Below are positions 47,449 to 56,814 of a stretch of DNA of 64,000 bases, one piece after another (the stretch's first letter is position 1; each line of letters starts with the position of its first letter). The position numbers and the translations under genes were made by a program. Below the pieces are notes generated by a model. The model was given only the letters and a program-made list of their open reading frames with translations. It searched no databases and was not told the origin of the DNA. Origin of the DNA: Calothrix sp. CSU_2_0 (GTDB lineage Bacteria > Cyanobacteriota > Cyanobacteriia > Cyanobacteriales > Nostocaceae). The DNA lies in assembly GCA_012034595.1 (NCBI GenBank), contig JAAUPE010000007.1, forward strand, positions 1 through 64,000. Reading direction: 5' to 3'.

Positions 47449-47682
47449 TTGGTAGATAAAACAGTCTTACTAGTGATAGATGTAGCTTCGCAAGTTTCAC
47501 TACAAGGTTTAAGCACACCTACAAATGTGACTTTCTACCGTCAAGATAGAGGATTATTGATGGTGACACCACGAAGCTCTGCACAAGGTACTTTGGAGGT
47601 GACTCTCCAAGAAACTACAGATTTTGCAATGGATAGAACCGCATTGCGAATCGAAAATAATGGTGCAGTGTATTTAAATTAG
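47449..47682 (+). CDS. Short hypothetical protein after the ABC gene
   Basis: A 77-codon ORF with a TTG start (VDKTVLLVIDVASQVSLQGL) and open reading back to the ABC gene stop in the same frame. The text alternates hydrophobic and polar residues, as beta-strands would (TNVTFYRQDRGLLMVTPRS). It has no clear ribosome-binding site and I do not recognise it. It may be a fragment of a degraded gene or a small protein translated after the transporter. Confidence 0.3.
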   Translation: MVDKTVLLVIDVASQVSLQGLSTPTNVTFYRQDRGLLMVTPRSSAQGTLEVTLQETTDFAMDRTALRIENNGAVYLN

Positions 47683-47725
47683 GGAATTGGGAATTGGGGA
47701 ATTGGGGATTGGGAATTGGGATTAC
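47683..47725. repeat. STRR array (GGAATTG/GGGATTG)
   Basis: Tandem GGGAATTG-type units right after the stop of the short ORF; a complementary CCCAATG-rich run lies at about 47915-47942. Confidence 0.7.
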
Positions 47726-47943
47726 ACAGAATTCAGAAGTTTGAAGTCAAAAGCTTTGTATATGGCTTTTGCTTGCAATTAATTGTGGTTCTATTGACTG
47801 TAATTCGTGTTGTACGTGTTTCCGGCTAATTTGACATCAATGGGGAAAAATTTATTTCTTGATTGGTGTTCCTTAAGAATTAGTTTTTATCTCTAAAGAC
47901 TAATATCATATTTCCCAATGCCCAATGCCCATTCCCCAATGCC

Positions 47944-49014
47944 CTACTTATTCAAAATCTGCGTCAATTTATCAAGTAATTGCACTTCCTTCTTATTATC
48001 TTCCAAGGTGCGGGATAAAACGATCGCACGTTCGTAGAAATTACGTGCAGTTTGGAAATTACCTTGTTTTTCGTAAAATAAAGCGTAGGATTCAAAGGTT
48101 TTCAATTCCTCAGGAATATTACCCAATTGCCTCGCTAATATCAAACGCTGCGACAGCAACTCCGAAGCTCTTTCCTTCCTTCCCACCGAACTATGTGCAG
48201 CTACTAACCCATCAATAGCACGAAACTCATTTATGCGATCGCGTGTGCGAGTTGCGAGTCTCAAACCATAACCAAATGTACCGATGGTGTTTTGGTAATC
48301 TCCCATCGCTAAATAAGCTTCACCCAAATTATTATAAGTGTTACCTTCAGCAATCGGGTCGTCAACAATACGGCGATAAGTTAACGCTGTTTCATAAAGC
48401 TTAATCGCTTTGTTATAATCACCCAATCTTGCCGTTGCTAAACCCAAATTACTTAAGGACAAACCCTGAGCTTCCGCGTTCTTAATTTGACCAGCAATTT
48501 CTACCGCTTCGGCAAAAGCTTCCCTTGCCGCAGCTGATTCACCCTTTTGTAACAACAAACTACCAACATTATTTAAACCGAAAACTTGTCCGCGAAAATC
48601 TTGAGTATCCCGTGCGATCGCTAATCGACGACGAATCGCATTTTCAGCCTCTTTAAATTGACCCAATTCAACATAAGCCTTACCGAGTAAATCGTAAGCT
48701 AAACCCTGTGCTCTGAGGTCGCTAATCCCATGATAAATCTCCAACGCTTGCAATAACGAAGTAACAGCCTTCTCAGGAGTCTTATACTGTAACTGCTGCT
48801 CGGCAATCCGTATCAAACTATCAGCTTCATTCCTACCATCCCGTGATACAGTTTGCTGTTTCGGGTAATGCAATTGTTCGGTAATATCAGCTGCATTTGC
48901 CGTAGTTGGCATCAACAAACAAGCAAAAAGAAATATGTAAAAAGTATAGGGATGCTGCTTTTTGGGTGTGAACATTGGTCGCATTTGCCCTAATGATGAA
49001 TCTTTCGGTTTCAT
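47944..49014 (-). CDS. Tetratricopeptide-repeat protein with signal peptide
   Basis: A 356-residue protein. A long N-terminal signal (about residues 22-42, ending PTTANAA) directs export. From residue 60 it has about seven TPR units with the TPR_12/kinesin-light-chain look: AYDLLGKAYVELGQFKEAENAI, GLNNVGSLLLQKGESAAAREAF, LSNLGLATARLGDYNKAIKLYE, TYNNLGEAYLAMGDYQNTIG and more. No enzyme domain is attached. It may organise a periplasmic complex. The start could be Met-11 or Met-14 in place of Met-1 since the signal sits far from the first Met. It shares no partner gene with the neighbouring sigma-like gene on the same strand 88 bp upstream. Confidence 0.83.
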   Translation of the reverse strand: MKPKDSSLGQMRPMFTPKKQHPYTFYIFLFACLLMPTTANAADITEQLHYPKQQTVSRDGRNEADSLIRIAEQQLQYKTPEKAVTSLLQALEIYHGISDLRAQGLAYDLLGKAYVELGQFKEAENAIRRRLAIARDTQDFRGQVFGLNNVGSLLLQKGESAAAREAFAEAVEIAGQIKNAEAQGLSLSNLGLATARLGDYNKAIKLYETALTYRRIVDDPIAEGNTYNNLGEAYLAMGDYQNTIGTFGYGLRLATRTRDRINEFRAIDGLVAAHSSVGRKERASELLSQRLILARQLGNIPEELKTFESYALFYEKQGNFQTARNFYERAIVLSRTLEDNKKEVQLLDKLTQILNK

Positions 49015-49102
49015 AAAAAAAAATTCCCGTAGAATTTCGGGTTTAAGTAGAAGGCTTTAGAAAAGTTATTTTTTACAAAAAAAACACTTGTTAACAGTGT
49101 TT

Positions 49103-49735
49103 CTACCCAACTGCTGCCGGGAGAAGATTCTCGCCCAAATATATAGCACGTATGTCTATTGGCAATTTCTCCTCAAGCATACGATAGCCTTCCTGGAGAA
49201 AATTGGCTACTTCGTGCGGAGCAATTGCTTCCCCTTCCGCTTGAAGATACGCAGCAATGCGCGTTTCACTCCAATGAAAAGTTTGTGCCATCAGCACCAT
49301 CAACCGCAGCATTGGAGATAACAGTTCCAAAGACTGTTCGACATAGCACCATAGTGGTGGGGAAGTTGCCTTCAGCGAATAGTGAATAGCTTCTGTGGGG
49401 GGTAGTTCAATTTCATTAATACAATATGCCGTCATGTTAATCAGCCAATTTTGCAGCGTTAGATTTTCATTCCCAGGCTGAGTTAAATCTAGTCCAGCAA
49501 GTTCATGATAAATATGTTTCCACGTCAGAGCAAATAAATAATCGGCTTGGACGGGAGAACGGGCTGAGTGACGAATCAAAGTATATACTATAGGGCTATA
49601 ACGGCAAAAAATCGCCGTAAAATACTTACCAGCATCAGGGTTTAGCTGAAATAAATTAATCAATTCCAAGTCACTGTGGTGAAATAACGACTTGACAAGC
49701 GGATGACTAGCTTCCGGGAAATGGGGAATTTGCAT
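49103..49735 (-). CDS. Sigma-70/ECF-like protein
   Basis: A 210-residue protein with the layout of a small extracytoplasmic-function sigma factor: residues 35-85 (YFTAIFCRYSPIVYTLIRH then SPVQADYLFALTWKHIYHEL) resemble region 2, and residues 140-195 (LSPMLRLMVLMAQTFHWSETRIAAYLQ) resemble region 4 with its HTH. The similarity is weak in the DNA-contacting parts, so it could be a sigma factor that has lost activity or works with few promoters. No anti-sigma gene is adjacent; the TPR protein gene follows downstream. Starts at ATG MQIPHFPEAS. Confidence 0.65.
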   Translation of the reverse strand: MQIPHFPEASHPLVKSLFHHSDLELINLFQLNPDAGKYFTAIFCRYSPIVYTLIRHSARSPVQADYLFALTWKHIYHELAGLDLTQPGNENLTLQNWLINMTAYCINEIELPPTEAIHYSLKATSPPLWCYVEQSLELLSPMLRLMVLMAQTFHWSETRIAAYLQAEGEAIAPHEVANFLQEGYRMLEEKLPIDIRAIYLGENLLPAAVG

Positions 49736-49953
49736 AAAGTATAAACAGTTAGACGGAGTTAGAGTTAATTTTGTTAATATTGACTAAAATTTAGCAGAGT
49801 CATAGTTAATCGCATATTATTTTGATGACGGTACGATTTTGAGTCAACCGTCGAATACATCCGCAATTGATACACTGGAAACACAGACTTATAATTTAAG
49901 TCCTATTTAATCAAAACAAAAGCCGCTCCCTTATACAAAAAATTGAAGTTTTC

Positions 49954-50553
49954 ATGGATATAGCAGTTAGTGTGACATGGTGGTTCCTGCTCTCGCCTTT
50001 GACTTTAGGCTCATTTCTGCCTTCCCTGCCATTGGATAGTCTAATCTCTACCCAGGGGATTATGGTGATGCTGCTGGCTGCATACGCTGGGGCTATGTGG
50101 ATGTTTTTGACGAGTGCGCCAAAAGTATACACGGTAATGGTGTCGGATTTAGAAATCGCCCGACAATTATACGAAGGATTGCTCGACCTACCAGCTGCCG
50201 AAGTTCCTTTACACTATTACTACAACTACGAGCAAACCATTGGTGCTGCGGGAATTGACCCTCTTTATATGTCTACTGGTGCTAGCTATGCTGGCAGTCG
50301 CATGACCAATGCGAGTGAAGGACTTTGGTATCAATTAAAGAAGAATACGCAGCTTCATGTCATTACAGGGGCAAGTTTGGGCAGTAAAAATCAACAGCGT
50401 CACGTTTGTTTTGACCATGATGCACTGGAGTTGATTTTGATGCGGGTTGAGGTACGGGGGTTGAAGTTTAAAATTCGCGATCGCAAGCCCTTAAAGTTCT
50501 TGGTTAAAGATTATGATGGTCGCGTCATTGAAATGGCAGAAGTAGCAAGTTAA
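49954..50553 (+). CDS. Conserved hypothetical protein with N-terminal hydrophobic region and VOC/glyoxalase-like start
   Basis: A 199-residue protein. The first 50 residues are hydrophobic (TWWFLLSPLTLGSFLPSLPL and GIMVMLLAAYAGAMWMFL). Residues from about 58 (PKVYTVMVSDLEIARQLYEG) look like the opening strand and helix of a VOC/glyoxalase fold, followed by LLDLPAAEVPLHYYYNYEQT. The C-terminal half contains RHVCFDHDALELILMRVEVRGLKFKIRDRKPL. The metal-binding residues of glyoxalases are not evident. I do not know its function. If the start is the ATG at about 50098 (MWMFLTSAPKVY) the hydrophobic part shrinks to a few residues and the protein is soluble. Confidence 0.6.
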   Translation: MDIAVSVTWWFLLSPLTLGSFLPSLPLDSLISTQGIMVMLLAAYAGAMWMFLTSAPKVYTVMVSDLEIARQLYEGLLDLPAAEVPLHYYYNYEQTIGAAGIDPLYMSTGASYAGSRMTNASEGLWYQLKKNTQLHVITGASLGSKNQQRHVCFDHDALELILMRVEVRGLKFKIRDRKPLKFLVKDYDGRVIEMAEVAS

Positions 50554-50564
50554 TACATTTTGTA

Positions 50565-50762
50565 TTATTGTAGAGACGCAAATCTTGCCACGGGGAGTAT
50601 CCCCGTGGCAAAGTTTGCGCGATACATCGCGTCTCTCTATATTCATATTCCATCGCGTCTCTATATTCATATTCAAATGATAAATGAACATGAAAATGCA
50701 CGCTTCTGCGTGATATCTTTATTTAGATTTAGAGAGACGCGATATATCGCGTCTCTACATAT
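50565..50762. repeat. Cluster of AGAGACGC...GCGTCTCT palindromes
   Basis: First unit: TAGAGACGCAAATCTTGCC to GCGATACATCGCGTCTCT, with the inner hairpin TTGCCACGGGGAGTATCCCC and its complement. A partial arm CATCGCGTCTCTATATTCAT follows, then a full palindrome AGAGACGCGATATATCGCGT at 50732-50758. The same arms occur at 23908-23949. The track ORFs in this stretch are artefacts of the repeat. Confidence 0.85.
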
Positions 50763-50801
50763 CAGATAATCGAATTATGCAACCCGCAGATTTTAGATGG
50801 G

Positions 50802-51014
50802 TTAATTGTCTAATAAACTCATCAAAGCGTTAAAATTAGAATCTTGTTGCAAATCTTCCCCTCCCATTTCTAATTTTGTCAATTGATGTTGAATTGCCTC
50901 AATCACAAAAGGCATATTTCCCTCTTGGGCAATTCTTAACTGGGTTCGTTTAATTTTGATTTGTCTATCTAAATTATTGTCAGTGCGGATGAAATCGTGC
51001 TGTATGGCAACCAT
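50802..51014 (-). CDS. Small hypothetical protein
   Basis: A 70-residue, soluble, charged and mostly helical protein starting MVAIQHDFIRTDNNLDRQIK and ending NFNALMSLLDN. The middle (IKRTQLRIAQEGNMPFVIEAIQHQLTKLEMG) reads like two amphipathic helices. The ORF track uses a GTG four codons upstream. I do not recognise the family. It is 100 bp downstream of the broken ABC gene on the same strand and might be cotranscribed with it. Confidence 0.5.
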   Translation of the reverse strand: MVAIQHDFIRTDNNLDRQIKIKRTQLRIAQEGNMPFVIEAIQHQLTKLEMGGEDLQQDSNFNALMSLLDN

Positions 51015-51117
51015 AAATAAATGCACACTAAAAAAGCGTTAGATGATTTTGGCAAATTATCCCTCAAAATTGTAAAATTTAATAATTTTTTTATTTTTTC
51101 TGATTTTTTTTCTAACT

Positions 51118-52910
51118 TTAAGCGATTTGCGAAATGATTGGTTGGCTTTGCTTGATTTGGGAATCTAAAATTGCCGCATACAGCGAACTCGTCTCCAATA
51201 ACTCCCCATGCTTACCTTGAGCGACAATTTCCCCCTTATCGATTAGTAAGATTTTGTCCGCATTGCGAATACTACTAATACGCTGTGCGATCGCAATGAT
51301 TGTACATTGTCTAGCTTGCCTTAATTTTTCTAATGACTCTAAAATTAGGCTACCTGTTTTCGCATCGACTGCGGAAGTTGCGTCATCAAGAATTAGAATC
51401 TGAAAATCAGTCAAAACAGTTCTAGCGATTGCCACTCGCTGTTTTTGCCCCCCCGATAAACCAATTCCCCTTTCCCCAACAATTGTGTTGTAACCATCAG
51501 GTAAAGTGCTGATGAAATCGTGAATTTGAGCAATTTTTGCCGCTTCAATGATTTGCTCAGAACTTGCATCAGGTAAACCATAGGCAATATTTTCGTGAAT
51601 TGTACCAGAAAACAAAGTCGCATCTTGGAAAACAGTCGCAACTTGCGATCGTAAACTCTCTAATTTCAAATCACGCACATCGTACCCATCAATCTGCACT
51701 ACTCCTGATGTCACATCGTAAAAACGGGGAATTAAATTGGCAATAGTACTTTTACCGCTTCCCGTCATTCCCACAATAGCGATAAATTCACCCGATTTAA
51801 CCTCAAAGGAGATATTTTTAAGTATTTCTGTTGTCGAACCTGGATAGCGAAAATCTACATGCTCAAACTTAATTTCACCTTTAATATCACTCGCATTTAA
51901 AACTATTGCATTCGGATGATTGTAAATATCAATTTTGGCATCAATTATTTCATAAACTCGTTTTGCAGATGCAGCAGCTTGGGCTATTACACCAGCAGCA
52001 AACCCAATTTGTAAAACAGGTTGCAGAATAAATACTAAATAGGAATTAAAAGCAATCAATTCACCTAACGAAAACCGATTACTAATTACCTCCGCACCAC
52101 CAAATCCAATCACTGCCAAACTAATCAAATTACTCAACAAAAATAGAAACGGAAATAAATTTCTTAATACCTTAACAGTCTGAATGTTTACTGCTAATAA
52201 CTCCCCATTCAGCGTCGTATAACGTGATATTTCCGACTTTTCCCGCACAAAAGCTTTGACAACCCTTACCCCAATTAAATTTTCCTCTAAAATACTATTG
52301 AGGTTTGCAAGTTTAGCTTGCACCATCCCAAATAACTTGCTATTTTTCTTAAAAAATTGACTTAATAAAAACCTGCTATTGGTATTGCTGTCAATGTAAT
52401 TAATGCCAACTTCCAATTCATTGTAAACACAATTACACTACTAGTAATTAAAGTAATTAAACCACTAGTAACTTGCAGTAGAGTTGTGCCAATAAAAGTA
52501 CGAATTTGTTCAACATCGCTAGTAATGCGAGTCAACAATTGCCCTGAAGAGGTATTCTTGTAATAACTCAAACTTAAATTCTGAGTTTTACTAAAAACTT
52601 GATTGCGTAGTCTGTAAGCAACATTCTGCGAAACAGATTCTGCACAAAAATTTTGTCCAAAACTAAATATTCCCCTGCCAACTGCTGCTAAAACCAATAA
52701 AAGCGAACATTTAAACACAACATCCAAATTATTTTCCGAAATACCTCGATCGATTCCCCAGCGAAATAACTGTGGAGTTAGAGCATTTGTGGCAATTAGC
52801 AGTAGCAAACTAATGATACCGACAAACACTAACCAAGGATATAGTGCTAGGATTTCCAGAACTCGACGTAATGAAGGGGTTGAAGAATGAGACTTTGGTT
52901 CTTGTGACAT
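51118..52910 (-). pseudogene. ABC exporter half-transporter (TM287/BmrC-like half), split by a one-base frameshift
   Basis: ORFs 52362-52910 and 51118-52416 form one exporter half of about 597 residues. The first encodes transmembrane helices 1-4 (to LITLTAIPIAGF); the second continues as LLSQFFKKNSKLFGMVQAKLANLN. One more T in the T5 run at 52367-52371 joins them (AGF-LLSQFF). Nucleotide-binding motifs: Walker A GMTGSGKST, VATVFQDATLFSG, signature GLSGGQKQRVAIAR, Walker B ILILDDATSAVD with Asp for the catalytic Glu, and IAQRIS with Gln for the H-loop His. These degenerate residues match the TM287-type half of heterodimeric exporters. It complements the half at 45643. The defect is in a homopolymer, so it may be an error in the sequence. 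Confidence 0.88.
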
Positions 52911-53355
52911 ATTCGCAGAAAAAGCACGTGCGGATAATTATAATACAACGCTTACGTGCCAGGATTCATTTATCTTCAATTAGATTTGATGACTCTATCT
53001 AAAGACTTGAGAGTATTTAAAATGTGGAATTTTAATTTTTTTAACGCAAAGAAGCGCAAAGGTTTATGCAGAGAGAAGTTTGCGGGAGATTATTCTTCCG
53101 CAAAACTTCGGAGAGGAACACAGAGGAATATAGAGATGATGTTTCTAAAAAATTGGGATAATCTCAACTATAATGAATTCAGTTTAGTAAATTTCAGAAA
53201 ATAAAGCATTTAAATAATATACTTAATAATCATATTATTAGTGAGGGTGGGAAAACCCCACCCTTACGATTGGCATAATTTATTGGTGTGATTTAAAAAT
53301 CAGGTCAATTACGGTTTTTGTGGAGATAGAAGACGTAGGTAAAAGCACCAATTTT
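52911..53355. other. Intergenic region with a dispersed repeat and a GC hairpin
   Basis: Contains the dispersed repeat at about 53040-53130 (listed with its partner at 13780-13872) and the hairpin at 53240-53264. The 82-codon track ORF at 52956 consists largely of this repeat. Confidence 0.6.
53240..53264 (-). terminator. Hairpin downstream of the DUF4870 gene
   Basis: AGGGTGGG and CCCACCCT form an 8-bp GC-rich stem about 90 bp after the stop of the DUF4870 gene. Confidence 0.45.
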
Positions 53356-53691
53356 CTAAACCAAACGGAAAATAAATGGATAACGGTAAGGTTCTTCGGG
53401 GTTATTAATAACTTTAATCACGGCAATGATTGGAAGTATTATGCTAATAGCAAATAAGACAATATAGAGTAAAAATCCTATCAAAACAAAAGTCAAAACA
53501 AAAGCAACGATACCGTAAATAAATAGATTGATGAAAAAATTTAAAGCTTCTTTCGCATTGGCTTTAACAACAGAATCATCTGTTGTCGCCATAATTATAA
53601 TTGGTACTGCTACCGATAAAACTAGAAAGCTTAAAAAGGGTGAGGCATGACAAAGTACGGACAGAAGTTTACGTTTTTCTAACTCATTCAT
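53356..53691 (-). CDS. DUF4870 domain membrane protein
   Basis: A 111-residue protein with three transmembrane helices. It fits the DUF4870/Tic20-like pattern: LSVLCHASPFLSFLVLSVAVPI in helix 1, then the basic-acidic turn KANAKEALNFFINLFIYGIVA, and a final helix with IILPIIAVIKVINNPEEPYRYPFIFRLV, whose ending (YPFI-RLV) is typical. The function is unknown. Stands alone, minus strand. Confidence 0.85.
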   Translation of the reverse strand: MNELEKRKLLSVLCHASPFLSFLVLSVAVPIIIMATTDDSVVKANAKEALNFFINLFIYGIVAFVLTFVLIGFLLYIVLFAISIILPIIAVIKVINNPEEPYRYPFIFRLV

Positions 53692-53985
53692 ATTTTTTAA
53701 ACCATGTAGATAACGATGTATAATAACATTTATAATTGCAATTTCTCTAGAAATAGAAGGCTTTTAATTACAATTTTCAAGATAAAAAACTTGTAGCAGA
53801 TTTGTATATTATTAGATTTGATTAAAAATCTCGAATATTGGTGCTTAATTTGATTATCTTAACAATGCATCATAATACAAAATAAATCTTTGCACTACAG
53901 TAAATTGTATTCATCTAAAGGAAGTTCTCTAAACCATACTATTCTCTTATACACTTTGTCTTCAGAAATGTGCAACTTTGGTATC
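53692..53985. other. Intergenic region between DUF4870 and histidine kinase genes
   Basis: Nothing recognised; the track ORF at 53895-54233 is a shadow of the kinase gene's end. Confidence 0.45.
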
Positions 53986-55431
53986 CTATTCCCCATTCCC
54001 CAAAATTGGTAGCACAATAGTAAACGTCGTACCCTTGCCCAAAGTACTATCAACTTGAATTTGCCCTTGATGATTTTCGACAATCGCTTGTGCGATCGCA
54101 AGTCCCAATCCCGAACCTGTGGTCTTTTCTGTCGCTTTATTGTGGGTAGAATGGGTACGTGCTGGATCGACTCGATAAAAGCGATCGAATAATTTTGGTA
54201 AAGCTTCAGTAGGAATACCAATTCCACTATCACAAATTATCACTTGTAGCTGCGGAGTCACATAACGTAATCCCGAAACTCGATAAATTGCCTCAACCCT
54301 GATTAACTCAACCTTGACTTTGCCATCATTAGGTGTATAACGCAAAGCATTACCAATCAAATTGGTAAATAATCGTACTAACTGATTCCAATCACCAGTT
54401 AATGTAAACCAATTTTCCAACAACTCCAAATTTGTCTCCGTTGCTGGTGGATCGATTAACTCCAACGACAGCAAAATATTTTTTTCAACTGCAAATAGTT
54501 GCTGTTCTTCCACCACTTCCATCAATAAAGCATCAAGGGGACATGGTAAAAAAGTCTCTTTACTAATACCACTATCTTGCCTTGCCAAAAACAACAAATC
54601 ATTAACAAGCTTACCCAAACGCTGGGTTAATTTTTCGATTATTTTGAGTTGCTGTCGGTAATGGGAAGAACTAACAGTAATCGTCTCAGTCGATTCCAAA
54701 GATTCTAAATCAGCAAGTGCCACCTGTACATTAGTTTGAATCAGTGCGATTGGACTTCGCAACTCGTGGGAAGCATCTGCTGTAAACTGCTTTAAGCGTT
54801 GGTATGACTGATGTACGGGTTCCATAGCCTTACCCGAAAGAAACCAACCACTAGCACCAACAGAAAGCACCATTAACCCAGTACCCAAACCCAAATCAAA
54901 AATTAATTCTCTACTGGGTTTTGTCACTTCAAACCAAGGATGACTTACCCGCAAATATCCCAAAACCTGCCGTCCAATTTCTACACGTTTGGTAACTTGA
55001 CGAAATACCAAAGGATTAGAAACGTTTTTGCGGAAAGCTGCTAATTCCTTTTCCACACGCACCGTTTCCCCATTGGGATTGTAGCGAATCGGAACATTAA
55101 TTGGTTCGGAAAAAGTTGACCAAAGCAAATCACCAGTCGAACTGAACCATTCGATATCGATGCGATCGTCTTCTAGAGTATCAGCATTGTTGCGAAAACT
55201 AGCTTCGACGTTAATACGGAATTGATTTGCATTAGGTGTAACTGAAATATTCACTGGTTCGATTGCAAGCGATCGCTCCAAAACTTCCACCACATGATTG
55301 AGGGTATCGTCAATTCGCTCTATCAAGGTACTGCGAACGTACAGATATACCCCACAAGCAAACACTAACAGTAACACGGCTGTAATTGCCGTATACCAAA
55401 TTGCGAGACGACGACGGGTAGCTTGAAACAT
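53986..55431 (-). CDS. Sensor histidine kinase, RppB-like
   Basis: A 481-residue membrane kinase. Helix 1 is at residues 13-30, then a periplasmic sensor of about 145 residues, helix 2 near 178-198, and directly after it, without a clear HAMP, the dimerisation domain FTADASHELRSPIALIQ with the phospho-acceptor His. The ATPase domain has N box NLIGNALRYTP, G1 CDSGIGIP, F box FDRFYRVDPART and G2 GSGLGLAIAQ. All functional motifs are present. The periplasmic part reads like the sensor of RppB/NrsS-type kinases of cyanobacteria. Usually a response regulator gene precedes such kinases; none is found in the 800 bp upstream. It is tail-on to the fibre genes to the right (divergent). Confidence 0.9.
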   Translation of the reverse strand: MFQATRRRLAIWYTAITAVLLLVFACGVYLYVRSTLIERIDDTLNHVVEVLERSLAIEPVNISVTPNANQFRINVEASFRNNADTLEDDRIDIEWFSSTGDLLWSTFSEPINVPIRYNPNGETVRVEKELAAFRKNVSNPLVFRQVTKRVEIGRQVLGYLRVSHPWFEVTKPSRELIFDLGLGTGLMVLSVGASGWFLSGKAMEPVHQSYQRLKQFTADASHELRSPIALIQTNVQVALADLESLESTETITVSSSHYRQQLKIIEKLTQRLGKLVNDLLFLARQDSGISKETFLPCPLDALLMEVVEEQQLFAVEKNILLSLELIDPPATETNLELLENWFTLTGDWNQLVRLFTNLIGNALRYTPNDGKVKVELIRVEAIYRVSGLRYVTPQLQVIICDSGIGIPTEALPKLFDRFYRVDPARTHSTHNKATEKTTGSGLGLAIAQAIVENHQGQIQVDSTLGKGTTFTIVLPILGNGE

Positions 55432-56232
55432 AAAGAATGGATTGAACCAATCAACTACTTAAATAAAATTGCCTATCTGGCTTCAGTGGTAACACTGACT
55501 TAATTTTGTTACCTCTGCCTCATAATTCCATATTCTCACTGAAGGAGTCTTTAGAGGATAAGGGTTAAATTTTTGATGTAATCGAGAATTAATCAGGATT
55601 CAAAATAAAAATGAATTGAATTTAGCTGGTTTCATTTACTGCTGTAGCTTGTACTCACATCCAAAAAGAGTCAATTCATTCAAAATAATCACTAGTATTA
55701 ATTAATACATTTAACCAATCGATTATGAGTTTGGAAAAATGCCATGACATTCATACAAAGTCATACATAGATATTATATGCTCTCGCGATCGCTCTCAGC
55801 CCAATATTCACCGCTTCACAAATATGAATCCATAAATTATCGATTGTGGTTGAAATTATCTGGCATAACTTTCCAATTTCAACAAATTAAACTTGCAAAT
55901 TAAACTTGCAATTTTAATCTCACAAAAGAATAAGTTATGCGACGGGTTGAGAATCTATGCATAAAGCGGGGCAAATGTGCAGGTTTTTTAATTATTCATG
56001 TAAAGGAGGTGATGCGTTAACAGTTAAAACCATGCTGGCAGAGTAAATCGGCAATTTCTGTTCGGGTTGCAGATTCTACTTAATTTCAACTCTCGGGCTT
56101 ATCCAGGGAAGCTATATCGATAAGGTCAGTACATAGCAAAATCACATTAAGTCTGCCACAAGCAGGAAAACGAGAGTTAATTTTACTTCAAAAAGAAATC
56201 AGATTATCTATCCTCAGGAGTTATTTTTTTCC
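55432..56232. other. 800-bp divergent region between kinase and pilin-like genes
   Basis: No ORF of note. It contains an unusually perfect Shine-Dalgarno followed by a three-codon ORF (see 56002-56020) and must hold the fibre operon promoter. A CGAGAG-rich stretch near 56090-56170 might form structure with itself. Confidence 0.5.
56002..56020 (+). promoter_or_regulatory. Perfect 12-nt Shine-Dalgarno with a minimal ORF (ATG CGT TAA) in the fibre-gene leader
   Basis: AAAGGAGGTGAT matches the full anti-Shine-Dalgarno of 16S rRNA and is directly joined to ATGCGTTAA. It lies about 215 bp before the pilin-like gene. It could be a leader mini-ORF or a ribosome-holding site; it may also be chance. 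Confidence 0.35.
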
Positions 56233-56814
56233 ATGAATAAGAAAATTTTGGGCATTATCGCTGGTATCGCAACTGTAGGAAGTGCTGTTTTCGCAGCACC
56301 TGCCCATGCAGTTAAGCAAGACGTAGAAGTAACAGTAACTATCCAACCTGGAATTTACCTACGTACATTTGAGAAGGTTAACCTCCAAGTTACTCAAGGG
56401 GACTTGGGTGCGACAAAAGAAAGTGATTTCAATGCAACTCCAGAAACAGATGGTAGTGGAAAGTTGACACTACTTCCAGCTCCTACTATTGGTACAGGTG
56501 CAAACCCCATAATCAAAAAATCAGTTACTGAATTGTTTGCAGTTTGGGGTAACACTGCTGGCAAGAATGTAACCGTTACTGTTAAACCTGTTATGACTAG
56601 TGATGATGGTCAATCAGCTGTTTTGAAAAATGACGATGAAACCAGTGAAATCACAATCACAGGTGTAACTGTCACTGGGGAAAAAGCTACTGGAGTTCCT
56701 ACCAGTAAAAATCCACTTGTTGGTGGTGTTGATTTGGATTTAGATGTTAGCCAAGCAACTGCTGGTGTTCACTCTGGTGGAAAATTGACAGTTGAAGCTT
56801 TAGCTGACCTGTGA
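56233..56814 (+). CDS. Pilin-like secreted subunit 1 of a chaperone-usher-type cluster
   Basis: A 193-residue protein with a signal peptide (residues 1-26, ending APAHA) and a beta-rich body: VEVTVTIQPGIYLRTFEKV, then KNVTVTVKPVMTSDDGQSAV, and ending GVHSGGKLTVEALADL. There are no cysteines. This is the look of archaic (sigma-class) fimbrial subunits, whose last strand ends in an AGxYxGxLxVTV-like pattern; here TAGVHSGGKLTVEA. The start is fixed by CAGGAG 12 bases upstream and by the signal peptide. It is the first gene of the cluster with subunit 2, chaperone and usher and is followed by a 380-bp gap, so it may be expressed more than the rest. Confidence 0.7.
   Translation: MNKKILGIIAGIATVGSAVFAAPAHAVKQDVEVTVTIQPGIYLRTFEKVNLQVTQGDLGATKESDFNATPETDGSGKLTLLPAPTIGTGANPIIKKSVTELFAVWGNTAGKNVTVTVKPVMTSDDGQSAVLKNDDETSEITITGVTVTGEKATGVPTSKNPLVGGVDLDLDVSQATAGVHSGGKLTVEALADL

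Noticed and set aside
52956-53204. 82-codon plus-strand ORF
   Set aside because: Composed mostly of a dispersed intergenic repeat also found at 13.8 kb.
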